A stretch of 64,000 nt of DNA from the NCBI RefSeq assembly GCF_002843605.1, contig NZ_CP025263.1, positions 2,819,501-2,883,500 on the forward strand, in the 5' to 3' direction. Shown here in pieces: positions 43,351 to 51,451 of the stretch (the first letter of the stretch is position 1; every line of letters begins with the position of its first letter). The translations under genes were made by a program, and so were the position numbers. The notes below the pieces were generated by a model, which worked only from the letters and a program-made list of their open reading frames with translations, ran no database searches and was not told where the DNA came from. This DNA comes from Pseudomonas sp. S09G 359 (GTDB lineage Bacteria > Pseudomonadota > Gammaproteobacteria > Pseudomonadales > Pseudomonadaceae).

Positions 43351-44976
43351 ATGTCCCTTCGTCATCTGAATATTGCCCCACGCGCGTTTCTGGGTTTCGC
43401 CTTCATTGCGTTGTTAGTGGTTGTGTTGGGGGTATTTGCGGTCAACCGCATGACGCAGATCCGCCAGTCGTCGGTGGACATGAGCGCAAACCAGCTACCG
43501 AGCGTCACCTACCTGAGTAACATCACCGAGAACGTGCTGCGCCTGCGCATCCTGTCATTTCGTGTATTGGTCAACCGCGAGCCTGCGGGCTTGCAGGAAG
43601 CCGAAGTGCGCATGGGCGTGCTGGCCGACAAAGTGAAGACCGCCCAGGCCGGTTATGCCGCGTTGCCGGCAGGTCCGGAGGAGGCGGCGCTGTACAAAAC
43701 GTTCGTCGCGACCCTGGACAACTACACCCAGGCCCAGGCCGAGATGCTGTCGTTGTCCAAGCAAGGCAAGGTCGATGAGATGCGCGCCTTGATCAACAGC
43801 CGCATCAAAGACGGCACCGACCAGATGGGCGAGCAGTTGAACAAGCTGATCGCTATCAATGCGGCGGACGCCAAGAGCGCCGATGACGAAGCGGGGCGCA
43901 GTTACGACGGCGCCATCACCGGCGTCATTGCCGTCTCGGTGGCGGCTGCATTGCTGACCGTGCTGTTGGCCTGGCTGCTGACCCGCAGCATCGTCACACC
44001 GTTGCGCAAGGCCGTGGAAGTGGCCGAAACCATCGCCGGCGGTAACCTGACCAACGTCATAGAAGATCACGGCAAGGATGAGCCCGCGCGCCTGATCAAC
44101 GCGTTGTCGGCCATGCAAGCCAACCTGCGCCAGACCATCCAGCACATCGCCGGCTCAGCCACGCAACTGGCCTCAGCGGCCGAAGAGTTGAGCGCGGTCA
44201 CCGAAGAAGCCTCGCGGGGTTTGCAGCAGCAGAATAATGAAATCGACCAGGCCGCCACGGCGGTCAACGAGATGACCGCTGCGGTGGAAGAAGTGGCGCG
44301 CAATGCGGTGTCCACCTCCGAGGCGTCCGGCCAGTCCAACCAGGCGGCGCGCGAAGGCCGCGACCGGGTGGTGGAGACGGTCGGCGCGATTCAGACCATG
44401 ACCCAGGACGTGCAAAATACCGCGGTGCTGATCGAAGGCCTGGCTTCCCAGGGCCGGGATATCGGCAAGGTGCTGGACGTGATCCGCGCGATTGCCGAGC
44501 AGACCAACCTGCTGGCACTCAACGCCGCCATCGAAGCGGCGCGCGCCGGTGAAGCCGGGCGTGGCTTTGCAGTGGTGGCGGACGAAGTGCGCGCCTTGGC
44601 CCATCGCACGGCGCAGTCGACCCAGGAAATCGAGAAAATGGTGGCCGGCATCCAGAACGGCACCGGCGAAGCCGTGCAGTCCATGCAGCAGAGCAACCAA
44701 CGCACCCAGAACACCCTGGAAATGGCGCGCGCCGCCGGTGTGGCCCTGGAGCAAATTACCCAGTCCATCAGCCTGATCAACGAACGCAACCTGGTGATCG
44801 CCAGCGCCTCGGAAGAACAGGCCCAAGTCTCCCGCGAAGTGGACCGCAACCTGGTCAACATCCGCGACCTGGCCACGCAGTCGGCGGCAGGCGCCAACCA
44901 GACCAGCGCGGCCAGCCATGAGCTGTCGCGCCTGGCGGTGGACTTGAATGGGATGGTGGCGCGCTTTGTGATCTGA
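43351..44976 (+). CDS. Methyl-accepting chemotaxis protein
   Basis: A 541-residue chemoreceptor. TM1 is near residues 12-32, then a periplasmic four-helix-bundle sensor (about 35-188), TM2 at about 190-212, HAMP ([24 protein letters not shown]), and the methylation and signalling helices. The hairpin tip [24 protein letters not shown] is complete, so it should couple to CheA/CheW. The ligand cannot be read from the sequence. A REP pair follows it. No che genes are nearby, as usual for pseudomonad receptors. Confidence 0.95.
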   Translation: MSLRHLNIAPRAFLGFAFIALLVVVLGVFAVNRMTQIRQSSVDMSANQLPSVTYLSNITENVLRLRILSFRVLVNREPAGLQEAEVRMGVLADKVKTAQAGYAALPAGPEEAALYKTFVATLDNYTQAQAEMLSLSKQGKVDEMRALINSRIKDGTDQMGEQLNKLIAINAADAKSADDEAGRSYDGAITGVIAVSVAAALLTVLLAWLLTRSIVTPLRKAVEVAETIAGGNLTNVIEDHGKDEPARLINALSAMQANLRQTIQHIAGSATQLASAAEELSAVTEEASRGLQQQNNEIDQAATAVNEMTAAVEEVARNAVSTSEASGQSNQAAREGRDRVVETVGAIQTMTQDVQNTAVLIEGLASQGRDIGKVLDVIRAIAEQTNLLALNAAIEAARAGEAGRGFAVVADEVRALAHRTAQSTQEIEKMVAGIQNGTGEAVQSMQQSNQRTQNTLEMARAAGVALEQITQSISLINERNLVIASASEEQAQVSREVDRNLVNIRDLATQSAAGANQTSAASHELSRLAVDLNGMVARFVI

Positions 44977-44995
44977 TCTGAAATACGGTCAAAAC

Positions 44996-45085
44996 TGTGG
45001 GAGCGGGCTTGCTCGCGAATGCGGCGGATCAGTCAATACATCTTTCGACTGACACACCGCATTCGCGAGCAAGCCCGCTCCCACA
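44996..45085. repeat. REP pair, GTGGGAGCGGGCTTGCTCGCGAATGCGG type
   Basis: TGTGGGAGCGGGCTTGCTCG begins the forward copy at 44996, and its complement ends at 45085, with 32 bases between the arms. It belongs to a REP variant different from those elsewhere in the window and separates the chemoreceptor from kguD. Confidence 0.87.
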
Positions 45086-45107
45086 TTGGTTTTTATGGTG
45101 TCAGGGT

Positions 45108-46085
45108 TTACTGCTTCCAGGCAGTGGGATTCACCAAGTTCTTGGGCTTCTCCCCGGCCAGTGCCTGTAGCAGATTATCCACCGCACACTTAGCCATCGC
45201 CTCCCGCGTCTCATGTGTCGCCGAGCCTATATGCGGCGTGGCCACCACATTGTTCAGGCGCAGCAGGGCGGAGTTGTGATCCAGCGGTTCCTTTTCGAAC
45301 ACGTCCAGCCCCGCCGCGCGGATGGTGCGTTTTTCCAGGGCCTCCACCAGTGCCGCTTCGTCCACCACCTTGCCCCGCGAGATATTGATAAAGATCGTCT
45401 CCGGGCCCATCCGCGCAAATTCTTCGGCGCCGATCAGCTTTTCGGTTTCGGCGGTCAATGGCAGGGTCAGGCAGACAAAATCGGCCTGTTGCAGCAAGTC
45501 ATCGAGGCTGCGGTACTGCGCGCCAAACCGCTTCTCGACCAGCGGTTTGGGCGAGTGGCTGTGGTAGATCACAGGCATGCCGAAGCCGAAATGCCCACGC
45601 TGGGCCAACGCTTCGCCGATGCGGCCCATGCCGATGATGCCCAGGGTCTTGCCATGCACGTCGCTGCCAAAATGCAGCGGGCCGATGTTCTGGTTCCAGT
45701 TGCCGGCGCGGACCAGCGTGGCCAGCTCCACTACCCGCCGGGCGGTGGCCAGGATCAGCGCGAAGCCGGTATCGGCGGTGGTTTCAGTCAGCACGTCGGG
45801 GGTGTTGCTGAGCAGGATGCCGCGTTGGGTCAGGTAGTCGATGTCGTAGTTGTCGACGCCCACCGACACGCTGGCCACCGCTTCCAACTGCGGCGCTAGG
45901 TCCAGCAACTGCGCATCCAGACGCAGGCTGGCACCCAGCAGGCCGTGGGCGCCGGGCAAGGCCTCGCGCAGTTTCGCCAGGCCGTTTTCATCCAGCGCCT
46001 CGATCAGCGTGACCTCGGCCTTTTCATGCAGGCGGGCCATCAGTGGCGCGGAGAGTTTTTTGTACAAAACCACAGACTTTTTCAT
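45108..46085 (-). CDS. kguD: 2-keto-6-phosphogluconate reductase KguD
   Basis: A 325-residue D-2-hydroxyacid dehydrogenase that reduces 2-keto-6-phosphogluconate to 6-phosphogluconate with NAD(P)H. The Rossmann motif GIIGMGRIGEALAQRGHFGFGM lies near residues 150-170. The catalytic Arg is in FINISRGKVVDEAALVEAL, and PHIGSATHETREAM contains the catalytic His. Last gene of kguEKTD; its ATG overlaps the kguT stop. Assigned from family plus operon context rather than a KguD-specific motif. Confidence 0.9.
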   Translation of the reverse strand: MKKSVVLYKKLSAPLMARLHEKAEVTLIEALDENGLAKLREALPGAHGLLGASLRLDAQLLDLAPQLEAVASVSVGVDNYDIDYLTQRGILLSNTPDVLTETTADTGFALILATARRVVELATLVRAGNWNQNIGPLHFGSDVHGKTLGIIGMGRIGEALAQRGHFGFGMPVIYHSHSPKPLVEKRFGAQYRSLDDLLQQADFVCLTLPLTAETEKLIGAEEFARMGPETIFINISRGKVVDEAALVEALEKRTIRAAGLDVFEKEPLDHNSALLRLNNVVATPHIGSATHETREAMAKCAVDNLLQALAGEKPKNLVNPTAWKQ

Positions 46086-47380
46086 CGGGTGTTCACCTTT
46101 AAATCGAGGGTTGGCTGCGGCGCGCGTTCACGGTCGCTGGCGCCGGGCTTGAGGAAAATTGTCAGTACCACCGAAAGCATCAGCGCACCGCTCATCAGCA
46201 GATAAGAGGCGCCGGGCGAACCAGTGCTGCTATTGAGGTAACCCACCAGGTACGAGCCGCCGAACGAACCGAGGGCGCCCATGCTGTTGATCAGCGCCAT
46301 GGCGCCACCGGCCACGTTGGCCGGGAGGATTTCCGGCACGATCGCAAAAAACGGGCCGTAGGGCGCGTACATGCAGGCCCCGGCAATCACCAGTAGGGTG
46401 TAGGACCACCAGAAGTGTTCGGCGCCCAGCACGTAGGACGCATAGAAGGCGATGGAGGCAATCAGCAGCGGCGGCCACACGAAACGTTTGCGCTTTTGCA
46501 GCTTGTCCGAGCCCCAGCTCACCACCAGCATGCCGATCACCGCTGCCAGGTAAGGCAACGCCGACAACCAGCCGGCCTCGACCATGTCCATCTGCAAGCC
46601 TTTCTTGAGGATCGACGGCAACCACAGCACAAAGCCATACACGCCGATGCTCCAGCAAAAGAACTGCAGCGCCAGGATGATCACTTTCGGCGAGCGAAAC
46701 GCCTCGGCGTAATTTTTCACCGCCTTGATACCAACCTGCTCGGCGGCCAGCGCGGTTTCCAGCGCCTGTTTCTCGCCATCGCTCAGCCATTTGGCATCCT
46801 TGGGACGCTCATCGGCCAACTTCCACCAGATAAACGCCCAGAGCACCGCCGGCAGGCCTTCAATGATAAACATCCAGCGCCAGCTGAAATGCTGCACCAG
46901 GTAGCCCGACACTACCGACATCCACAGCATGGTCACCGGGTTGCCGAGGATCAGGAAGGTATTGGCGCGCGAGCGTTCGGCGCGGGTAAACCAGTGGCAC
47001 AGGTACACCAGCATCGCCGGCATCACGGCCGCTTCCACCACGCCGAGCATGAAGCGAATCACAATCAGCATGTAGGCGTTGGACACCACGCCGGTCAGGG
47101 TGGCCAGGCCACCCCAGAGGATCAGGCTGACAAAAATCAGCTTCTTCACGCTGCGTTTTTGCGCGTAGATGGCGCCCGGTACCTGGAAGAAAAAGTAACC
47201 GAGGAAGAACAGCGCGCCGAGCAATGACGACATGCCCGGCGTGATCATCAGGTCTTCAGCCATCCCGGAGGCGGCAGCAAAGCCATAGTTGGCGCGGTCC
47301 AGGTACGCCAGGCTGTAGGTGATAAAGACGATGGGCATGATGTACCACCAACGGCGGGTGGCGAGTTTCACGGTTTCCAT
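46082..47380 (-). CDS. kguT: 2-ketogluconate MFS transporter KguT
   Basis: A 432-residue major-facilitator permease of the anion:cation symporter (ACS) branch with 12 hydrophobic segments. It begins VKLATRRWWYIMPIVFITYS and has the conserved LDRANYGFA of that branch in the first loop. It imports 2-ketogluconate from the periplasm, where gluconate dehydrogenase forms it. It lies between kguK and kguD. Confidence 0.92.
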   Translation of the reverse strand: METVKLATRRWWYIMPIVFITYSLAYLDRANYGFAAASGMAEDLMITPGMSSLLGALFFLGYFFFQVPGAIYAQKRSVKKLIFVSLILWGGLATLTGVVSNAYMLIVIRFMLGVVEAAVMPAMLVYLCHWFTRAERSRANTFLILGNPVTMLWMSVVSGYLVQHFSWRWMFIIEGLPAVLWAFIWWKLADERPKDAKWLSDGEKQALETALAAEQVGIKAVKNYAEAFRSPKVIILALQFFCWSIGVYGFVLWLPSILKKGLQMDMVEAGWLSALPYLAAVIGMLVVSWGSDKLQKRKRFVWPPLLIASIAFYASYVLGAEHFWWSYTLLVIAGACMYAPYGPFFAIVPEILPANVAGGAMALINSMGALGSFGGSYLVGYLNSSTGSPGASYLLMSGALMLSVVLTIFLKPGASDRERAPQPTLDLKVNTR

Positions 47381-47425
47381 GGGGTTGCTCCTGAGCTTGT
47401 TGTAGTTGTGGCAACAGGGTGTGGG

Positions 47426-48367
47426 TCATGCGACGGATCGGGTGGGTAACTCCGCGCGAGTGGGCAGGCCTTCCATATCGCCACGACTTTGCACGGCACG
47501 GCTGCCGACCCAGTTGGCGCGTTGTACCGCTTCGGCGAAGCTGAGGTTCTCCAGCAGGGCGCTGATCATGCCGACGGCAAAGCCATCGCCGGCGCCTACG
47601 GTATCGACCACCTTGTCCACCCGCACGGCGGCGACAAAGCCCTGGTCCATGTGGGTACGGAAGTAGGCACCGTCGGCGCCCAGCTTGATCGCCACGGCTT
47701 CAGCGCCCCTGTCGAGGTAAAATGCGGCGATATCCGCCGGGTCGTCGAAACCTGTGAGCAGGCGGCCTTCGCCCAGGCCTGGCAAGACCCAGTCGGCCAG
47801 GCCTGCGAGGCTGTTGATCTCGCGGACCATCTGCGCCTGGCTGGCCCACAGCGACGGGCGCAGGTTGGGGTCGAACGACACACTGCGCCCGGCCTTGCGC
47901 ATTTGCGTCATCAGCTCGACAGACAATTCATGCGTAGCCGCGGACAGCGCCGGCGGAATGCCGGTGGCGTGCAGGTGGCGCGCCTGCAACAGTGCGGGGC
48001 TGATGGCGGCGACGGACAAATGGCTGGCCGCCGAGCCCTTGCGAAAGTATTCCACCTGGGGATCGGCGCCGGCGTCTTCGCGGGACTTGAATTGGAAACC
48101 GGTGGGATGCAGCGGATCGACCGCCACATGCCGGCAATCCAGGCCTTCTTTTTGCAGCGTGTCGACCACAAAGCGCCCGAGGGAATCATTGCCGACGCGG
48201 CTCAACCACGCCACGTTGAAGCCCAGGCGCGACAGGCCGATGGCAACATTGCTGTCGGCCCCGGCGATGCGTTTGTGAAACTGCGCCACCTGGGCCAGGT
48301 CGCCGGTCTGCTCGGCGACAAACATCGCCATGGTTTCGCCAAATGAGAGGATATCGATCTCAGACAT
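47426..48367 (-). CDS. kguK: 2-ketogluconate kinase KguK (PfkB family)
   Basis: A 313-residue ribokinase/PfkB-family kinase that phosphorylates 2-ketogluconate. N-terminal SFGETMAMFV and GADSNVAIGLSRLG bind the sugar, and VVDTVGAGDGFAVGMISALL near residue 255 is the anion hole with the catalytic Asp. The ATG at 48367 overlaps the kguE stop by eight bases; the open frame to 48394 is not needed. Confidence 0.92.
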   Translation of the reverse strand: MSEIDILSFGETMAMFVAEQTGDLAQVAQFHKRIAGADSNVAIGLSRLGFNVAWLSRVGNDSLGRFVVDTLQKEGLDCRHVAVDPLHPTGFQFKSREDAGADPQVEYFRKGSAASHLSVAAISPALLQARHLHATGIPPALSAATHELSVELMTQMRKAGRSVSFDPNLRPSLWASQAQMVREINSLAGLADWVLPGLGEGRLLTGFDDPADIAAFYLDRGAEAVAIKLGADGAYFRTHMDQGFVAAVRVDKVVDTVGAGDGFAVGMISALLENLSFAEAVQRANWVGSRAVQSRGDMEGLPTRAELPTRSVA

Positions 48368-49142
48368 GTGCGTGCTCCCCATGGGGTTGGCCAAGGCTGG
48401 TGAGGGTGGCGACCTGCTGCGCGGTGACCGCGACCAGGTCGGCGCCTTGCAGCGGGAATTCCACGGCGCGGGTAATGCCTTGGGTCATGTGCTTGAGCAG
48501 TTGTTCCCACACATGCAGGTCGGTGGCGCCGGGCGGCAGTGCCACCAGCTTGCCGTCCGGGCGGCGGGCCACGGCCTTGCAGTGCAGGTAATCCACATGC
48601 CGGCCCAGCAGGCGCGCGGCGGTCAGGGCGGATTGGTCCTGCCAGTGCCAGTTGCCGATATCGAAGGTCATCTTCACAGGCAAGCCCAGGCGTTCAACTT
48701 CAGTGAAGAAACGCTGCATCGGCTCGATCCGCCCGCCGTGCAGGGTCTGGTCATTTTCGACCAGCAGTCTGACCGGGTGGCGCTGGAGCAGGGCGTGCAG
48801 GCTCTCAAGGTCGTTGGTGTCGGTGAAGTAGCCCAGGGAGACTTTCAGCCAGCGCGCGCCAAAGGCCTGGGCGCGGTCGAGGGTGGCGCTGAGTTCGGCA
48901 TTCGGTTGCGCGCGGCCAGCGACCCACAACTCCAGCGGCGAAGAGAACACCGATTCCAGGCCTTGCTCGGCGGCCGCGTGGGCCAGCTCGGCGGGCTGTT
49001 CGGTGGTCAGCAGTTCTTCACGCCATTCAATGCGCCGGGCACCGGCGGCGGCCAGCACCTGGACAAAACTCAGTTGGCCCTGCTGGCGTACCAGGTCGGC
49101 GCCGTAGCTGGAGAGGCTGATGGAAACGGGGTATTTGTGCAT
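48360..49142 (-). CDS. kguE: KguE, TIM-barrel epimerase/isomerase of 2-ketogluconate operon
   Basis: A 260-residue AP-endonuclease-2-type TIM barrel (sugar phosphate isomerase/epimerase family). Metal-binding positions are suggested by RRIEWREELL, LLVENDQTLHGG, MTFDIGNWHW and DYLHCK. KguE is the first gene of the kgu operon, but its exact reaction is not settled. AGAGG lies upstream of the ATG and a perfect PtxS operator lies 13 bases farther. Confidence 0.9.
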   Translation of the reverse strand: MHKYPVSISLSSYGADLVRQQGQLSFVQVLAAAGARRIEWREELLTTEQPAELAHAAAEQGLESVFSSPLELWVAGRAQPNAELSATLDRAQAFGARWLKVSLGYFTDTNDLESLHALLQRHPVRLLVENDQTLHGGRIEPMQRFFTEVERLGLPVKMTFDIGNWHWQDQSALTAARLLGRHVDYLHCKAVARRPDGKLVALPPGATDLHVWEQLLKHMTQGITRAVEFPLQGADLVAVTAQQVATLTSLGQPHGEHAHV

Positions 49143-49154
49143 TGTTGTTTACCT

Positions 49155-49168
49155 CTGAAACCGGTTTC
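49155..49168. promoter_or_regulatory. PtxS operator upstream of kguE
   Basis: TGAAACCGGTTTCA, a perfect palindrome identical to the known PtxS site, sits 13 bases before kguE in the short gap after ptxS. PtxS would repress kguEKTD here until 2-ketogluconate binds it. Confidence 0.92.
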
Positions 49169-49185
49169 ATTTTTGTGCAAAAAAT

Positions 49186-50205
49186 TTAGATGGGTTGAGT
49201 CGAACCGCGAATAATCAGCTCTGGCAAGAAATCCAGGGTGCGCGTGGGGGCAGCGTCGCCACGCAGGCGCTTGAGTAAACAGTCGAATGCACTGGCGCCG
49301 ATGGCCTCGGTCGGCTGGGCGAGGGCGGTGATGCCATTGCCCACCAGTGGGTACCAGTCCAGGTCATCCAGGGCGATCAGGCCGACGTCGGCAAAGAGTG
49401 CGCAGCCCAGGGCCTTGAGCGCGCGGGTGCAGGCCAGCGCGGCGATGCCGTTGGCACAGAACAAGGCCTTGGGGCCGGGTTTGGCGAGAAAGGCGTGTAG
49501 ATGGGTGTGCAACTGGTCATCCAGTTCCAACACTGCGCCGGTCAACTCAGGGCGGGCGGAGATCTCGGCCTTGAAGCTGTGCAGGCGCTCCAGGCGTGAG
49601 CTGGTGCCATCGGTGGCTTCACTCACCAGCAACACATCGCGATAACCCTGCTGTTGCAGATGCTCCACGGCCATGCGCACTGCGGCGGGGTTATCCAGGC
49701 CCACCAGGTCGCTGTGCAGCGGTTCGACCTTGCGGTCCACCAGCACCAGGGGCATTTCCCGTTGCAGTTCCAGCAACTGGTCAAGGTGATGGCCGAGGGT
49801 GTTTACGATCAGCCCTTCGATGTTGTACGAACGCAGCGCCGCGAGATGCTGGCGCTCCTGTTCGTCATCGCGGTCGGTGTTGCACACCACCAGGCTGTAG
49901 CCGTGCTGGCGGCAAGCGGTTTCGACACCGTGCATCACGGCAATGGAATAGGGGTTGCGGATATCGGCCACCAGCATGCCGATCAGGCGCGTGCGCCCAC
50001 GTTTCAGGCCGCGGGCCATCTGGTTGGGGCGGTAGCCGAGTTGTTCGATGGCCTGCTCGATGCGCAGGGCGATGGCATCGGACAACAATGCACGGTCGTC
50101 GCCGATAAAGCGCGACACGCTGGCCTTGGAAACCCCGGCGCGCTGGGCCACGTCAAGCATGGTCACACGGCTGCGCTGGGCGGCAGAGAAGTTGTTCACG
50201 GTCAT
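49186..50205 (-). CDS. ptxS: PtxS, LacI-family repressor of 2-ketogluconate metabolism
   Basis: A 339-residue LacI/GalR repressor. The helix-turn-helix TMLDVAQRAGVSKASVSRFIG is at residues 15-35 and the hinge helix YRPNQMARGLKRGRT near 57-71, followed by a periplasmic-binding-protein-like effector domain. PtxS binds 2-ketogluconate and controls kgu genes. Both the kguE promoter and its own promoter carry the exact PtxS palindrome, so autorepression is expected. Confidence 0.95.
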   Translation of the reverse strand: MTVNNFSAAQRSRVTMLDVAQRAGVSKASVSRFIGDDRALLSDAIALRIEQAIEQLGYRPNQMARGLKRGRTRLIGMLVADIRNPYSIAVMHGVETACRQHGYSLVVCNTDRDDEQERQHLAALRSYNIEGLIVNTLGHHLDQLLELQREMPLVLVDRKVEPLHSDLVGLDNPAAVRMAVEHLQQQGYRDVLLVSEATDGTSSRLERLHSFKAEISARPELTGAVLELDDQLHTHLHAFLAKPGPKALFCANGIAALACTRALKALGCALFADVGLIALDDLDWYPLVGNGITALAQPTEAIGASAFDCLLKRLRGDAAPTRTLDFLPELIIRGSTQPI

Positions 50206-50231
50206 CGACCTTCTATTTTTATTGGAATGAC

Positions 50232-50245
50232 TGAAACCGGTTTCA
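50232..50245. promoter_or_regulatory. PtxS operator upstream of ptxS
   Basis: A second perfect TGAAACCGGTTTCA lies 27 bases before the ptxS start, consistent with autoregulation. The two operators are 1077 bases apart. Confidence 0.92.
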
Positions 50246-50314
50246 GGAAACCATCAAAGTAGGAAAGTCGTCAAGGAGTTGTAGGACAAAGACAGACGTA
50301 AGGTCGATGTGGCC

Positions 50315-50956
50315 CTAGCCGAACAGGCCTGCGGCAATATTGATCGAGAAGCCCAGGATCGCCGTATTGAACAGAAACCCGATCAACGATTGCCCCAGCA
50401 CCACTTTGCGCAAGCCACGGGTGGCGACGCCGACATCCGAGGTCTGCACCGCCACGCCGATGGTGAAGGAGAAATACAGGAAGTCCCAATAATTGGGGGT
50501 CAGCAGCCCTTCGGCAAAGCGCAGCGCCGGCTCCTTGCCTTGCCAGGTGTAGTAGAGACGGGCGTAGTGCACGCTGAAAATCACCCCGATCAACAGCCAT
50601 GAACCGATCACCGTCAACCCGGTAAAGCCGTAGTGCAGCAGGCGTTCGGAGGTGGCCAGGTCTTTGCTGCCGACCAGTTCGAAGGTGATGGTGGCCAGGC
50701 TGGCAATGGCGGCGATGCACACCATGAACAGCACCAGGCCGGCGTTCTCGTCCTCGATCTCGGCGATGCGCTTGACGTCTTCGGCCTTGGCCCGAATGGT
50801 CAGCCACAGCATCAGCACCAGATACGTCCAGACCCCGGCGTTCCAGCCGATGAGAATTTTGCTGATGAGCGATTCGGCCGGCACCAGGATGCCTACGGCA
50901 AGGCCGAACACGGCGGCGGCGGACAGGCGAGGGTGAGTGCGGGCGAGGAAGGGCAT
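50315..50956 (-). CDS. DUF1345 family membrane protein
   Basis: A 213-residue inner-membrane protein with about five hydrophobic segments, recognised as DUF1345 from [30 protein letters not shown] followed by [26 protein letters not shown]. Function unknown. It is upstream of ptxS on the same strand, separated by the ptxS promoter. A piece of its 5' end (the [11 protein letters not shown] codons) is repeated 302 bases away in a tandem duplication. Confidence 0.88.
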   Translation of the reverse strand: MPFLARTHPRLSAAAVFGLAVGILVPAESLISKILIGWNAGVWTYLVLMLWLTIRAKAEDVKRIAEIEDENAGLVLFMVCIAAIASLATITFELVGSKDLATSERLLHYGFTGLTVIGSWLLIGVIFSVHYARLYYTWQGKEPALRFAEGLLTPNYWDFLYFSFTIGVAVQTSDVGVATRGLRKVVLGQSLIGFLFNTAILGFSINIAAGLFG

Positions 50957-51001
50957 GGCGGCTCACAGTAAGGGCGGTTGTAAGCACCATAACCCATTCT
51001 T

Positions 51002-51134
51002 GTGGCGAGCGGGCTTGCCCGCGTTGGGCTGCGAAGCGGCCCTGAACAGGGTTGCTGTGTTTTTGGCTGAGACAATGGCGTTGGGCTTTTTTGGGGCTGC
51101 TGCGCAGCCCAACGCGGGCAAGCCCGCTCGCCAC
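51002..51134. repeat. REP pair, GTGGCGAGCGGGCTTGCC type (copy 1)
   Basis: Forward arm 51002-51043 and complementary arm 51093-51134, with about 49 bases between them. Confidence 0.88.
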
Positions 51135-51272
51135 AGCAAGCCCGTTGGCCACACAAGCCTGCTCACTGAAGCGTTTCGGCCGGCACCAGGATGCCTACGG
51201 CAAGGCCGGACAGGCGAGGAAGGGTATGGCGGCTCACAGTAAGGGCGGTTGTGAGCACCATAACCCATTCTT

Positions 51273-51405
51273 GTGGCGAGCGGGCTTGCCCGCGTTGGGC
51301 TGCGAAGCGGCCCTGAACAGGGTTGCCGTGTTTTTGGCTGAGACAATGGAGTTGGGCTTTTTTGGGGCTGCTGCGCAGCCCAACGCGGGCAAGCCCGCTC
51401 GCCAC
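51273..51405. repeat. REP pair, GTGGCGAGCGGGCTTGCC type (copy 2)
   Basis: Near-identical to the pair 271 bases upstream, including its central spacer, which shows it arose with the segmental duplication and not by separate REP insertion. Confidence 0.88.
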
Positions 51406-51451
51406 AGCAAGCCCGTTGGCCACAACAGGCCTGTGGCTTAAGCGTCGGCGT

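Larger units (their letters stand above)
50873..51431. repeat. Tandem duplication of the DUF1345 gene 5' end plus REP pair
   Basis: Copy 1 (about 50873-51174) covers the first part of the DUF1345 gene and its upstream REP pair. Copy 2 (about 51175-51431) repeats it with high identity. The gene part is offset by 302 bases and the REP part by 271, because copy 2 lacks 15 and 16 bases within the gene fragment. Copy 2 still encodes [12 protein letters not shown] on the minus strand but is a dead gene fragment. The 495 bases between the DUF1345 start and the RND gene hold nothing else. Confidence 0.85.

Noticed and set aside
50957..51451. Regularly repeated palindromic units that could be mistaken for a CRISPR array
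   Set aside because: They are REP pairs in inverted orientation plus a segment duplication; there are no equal spacers and no cas genes.
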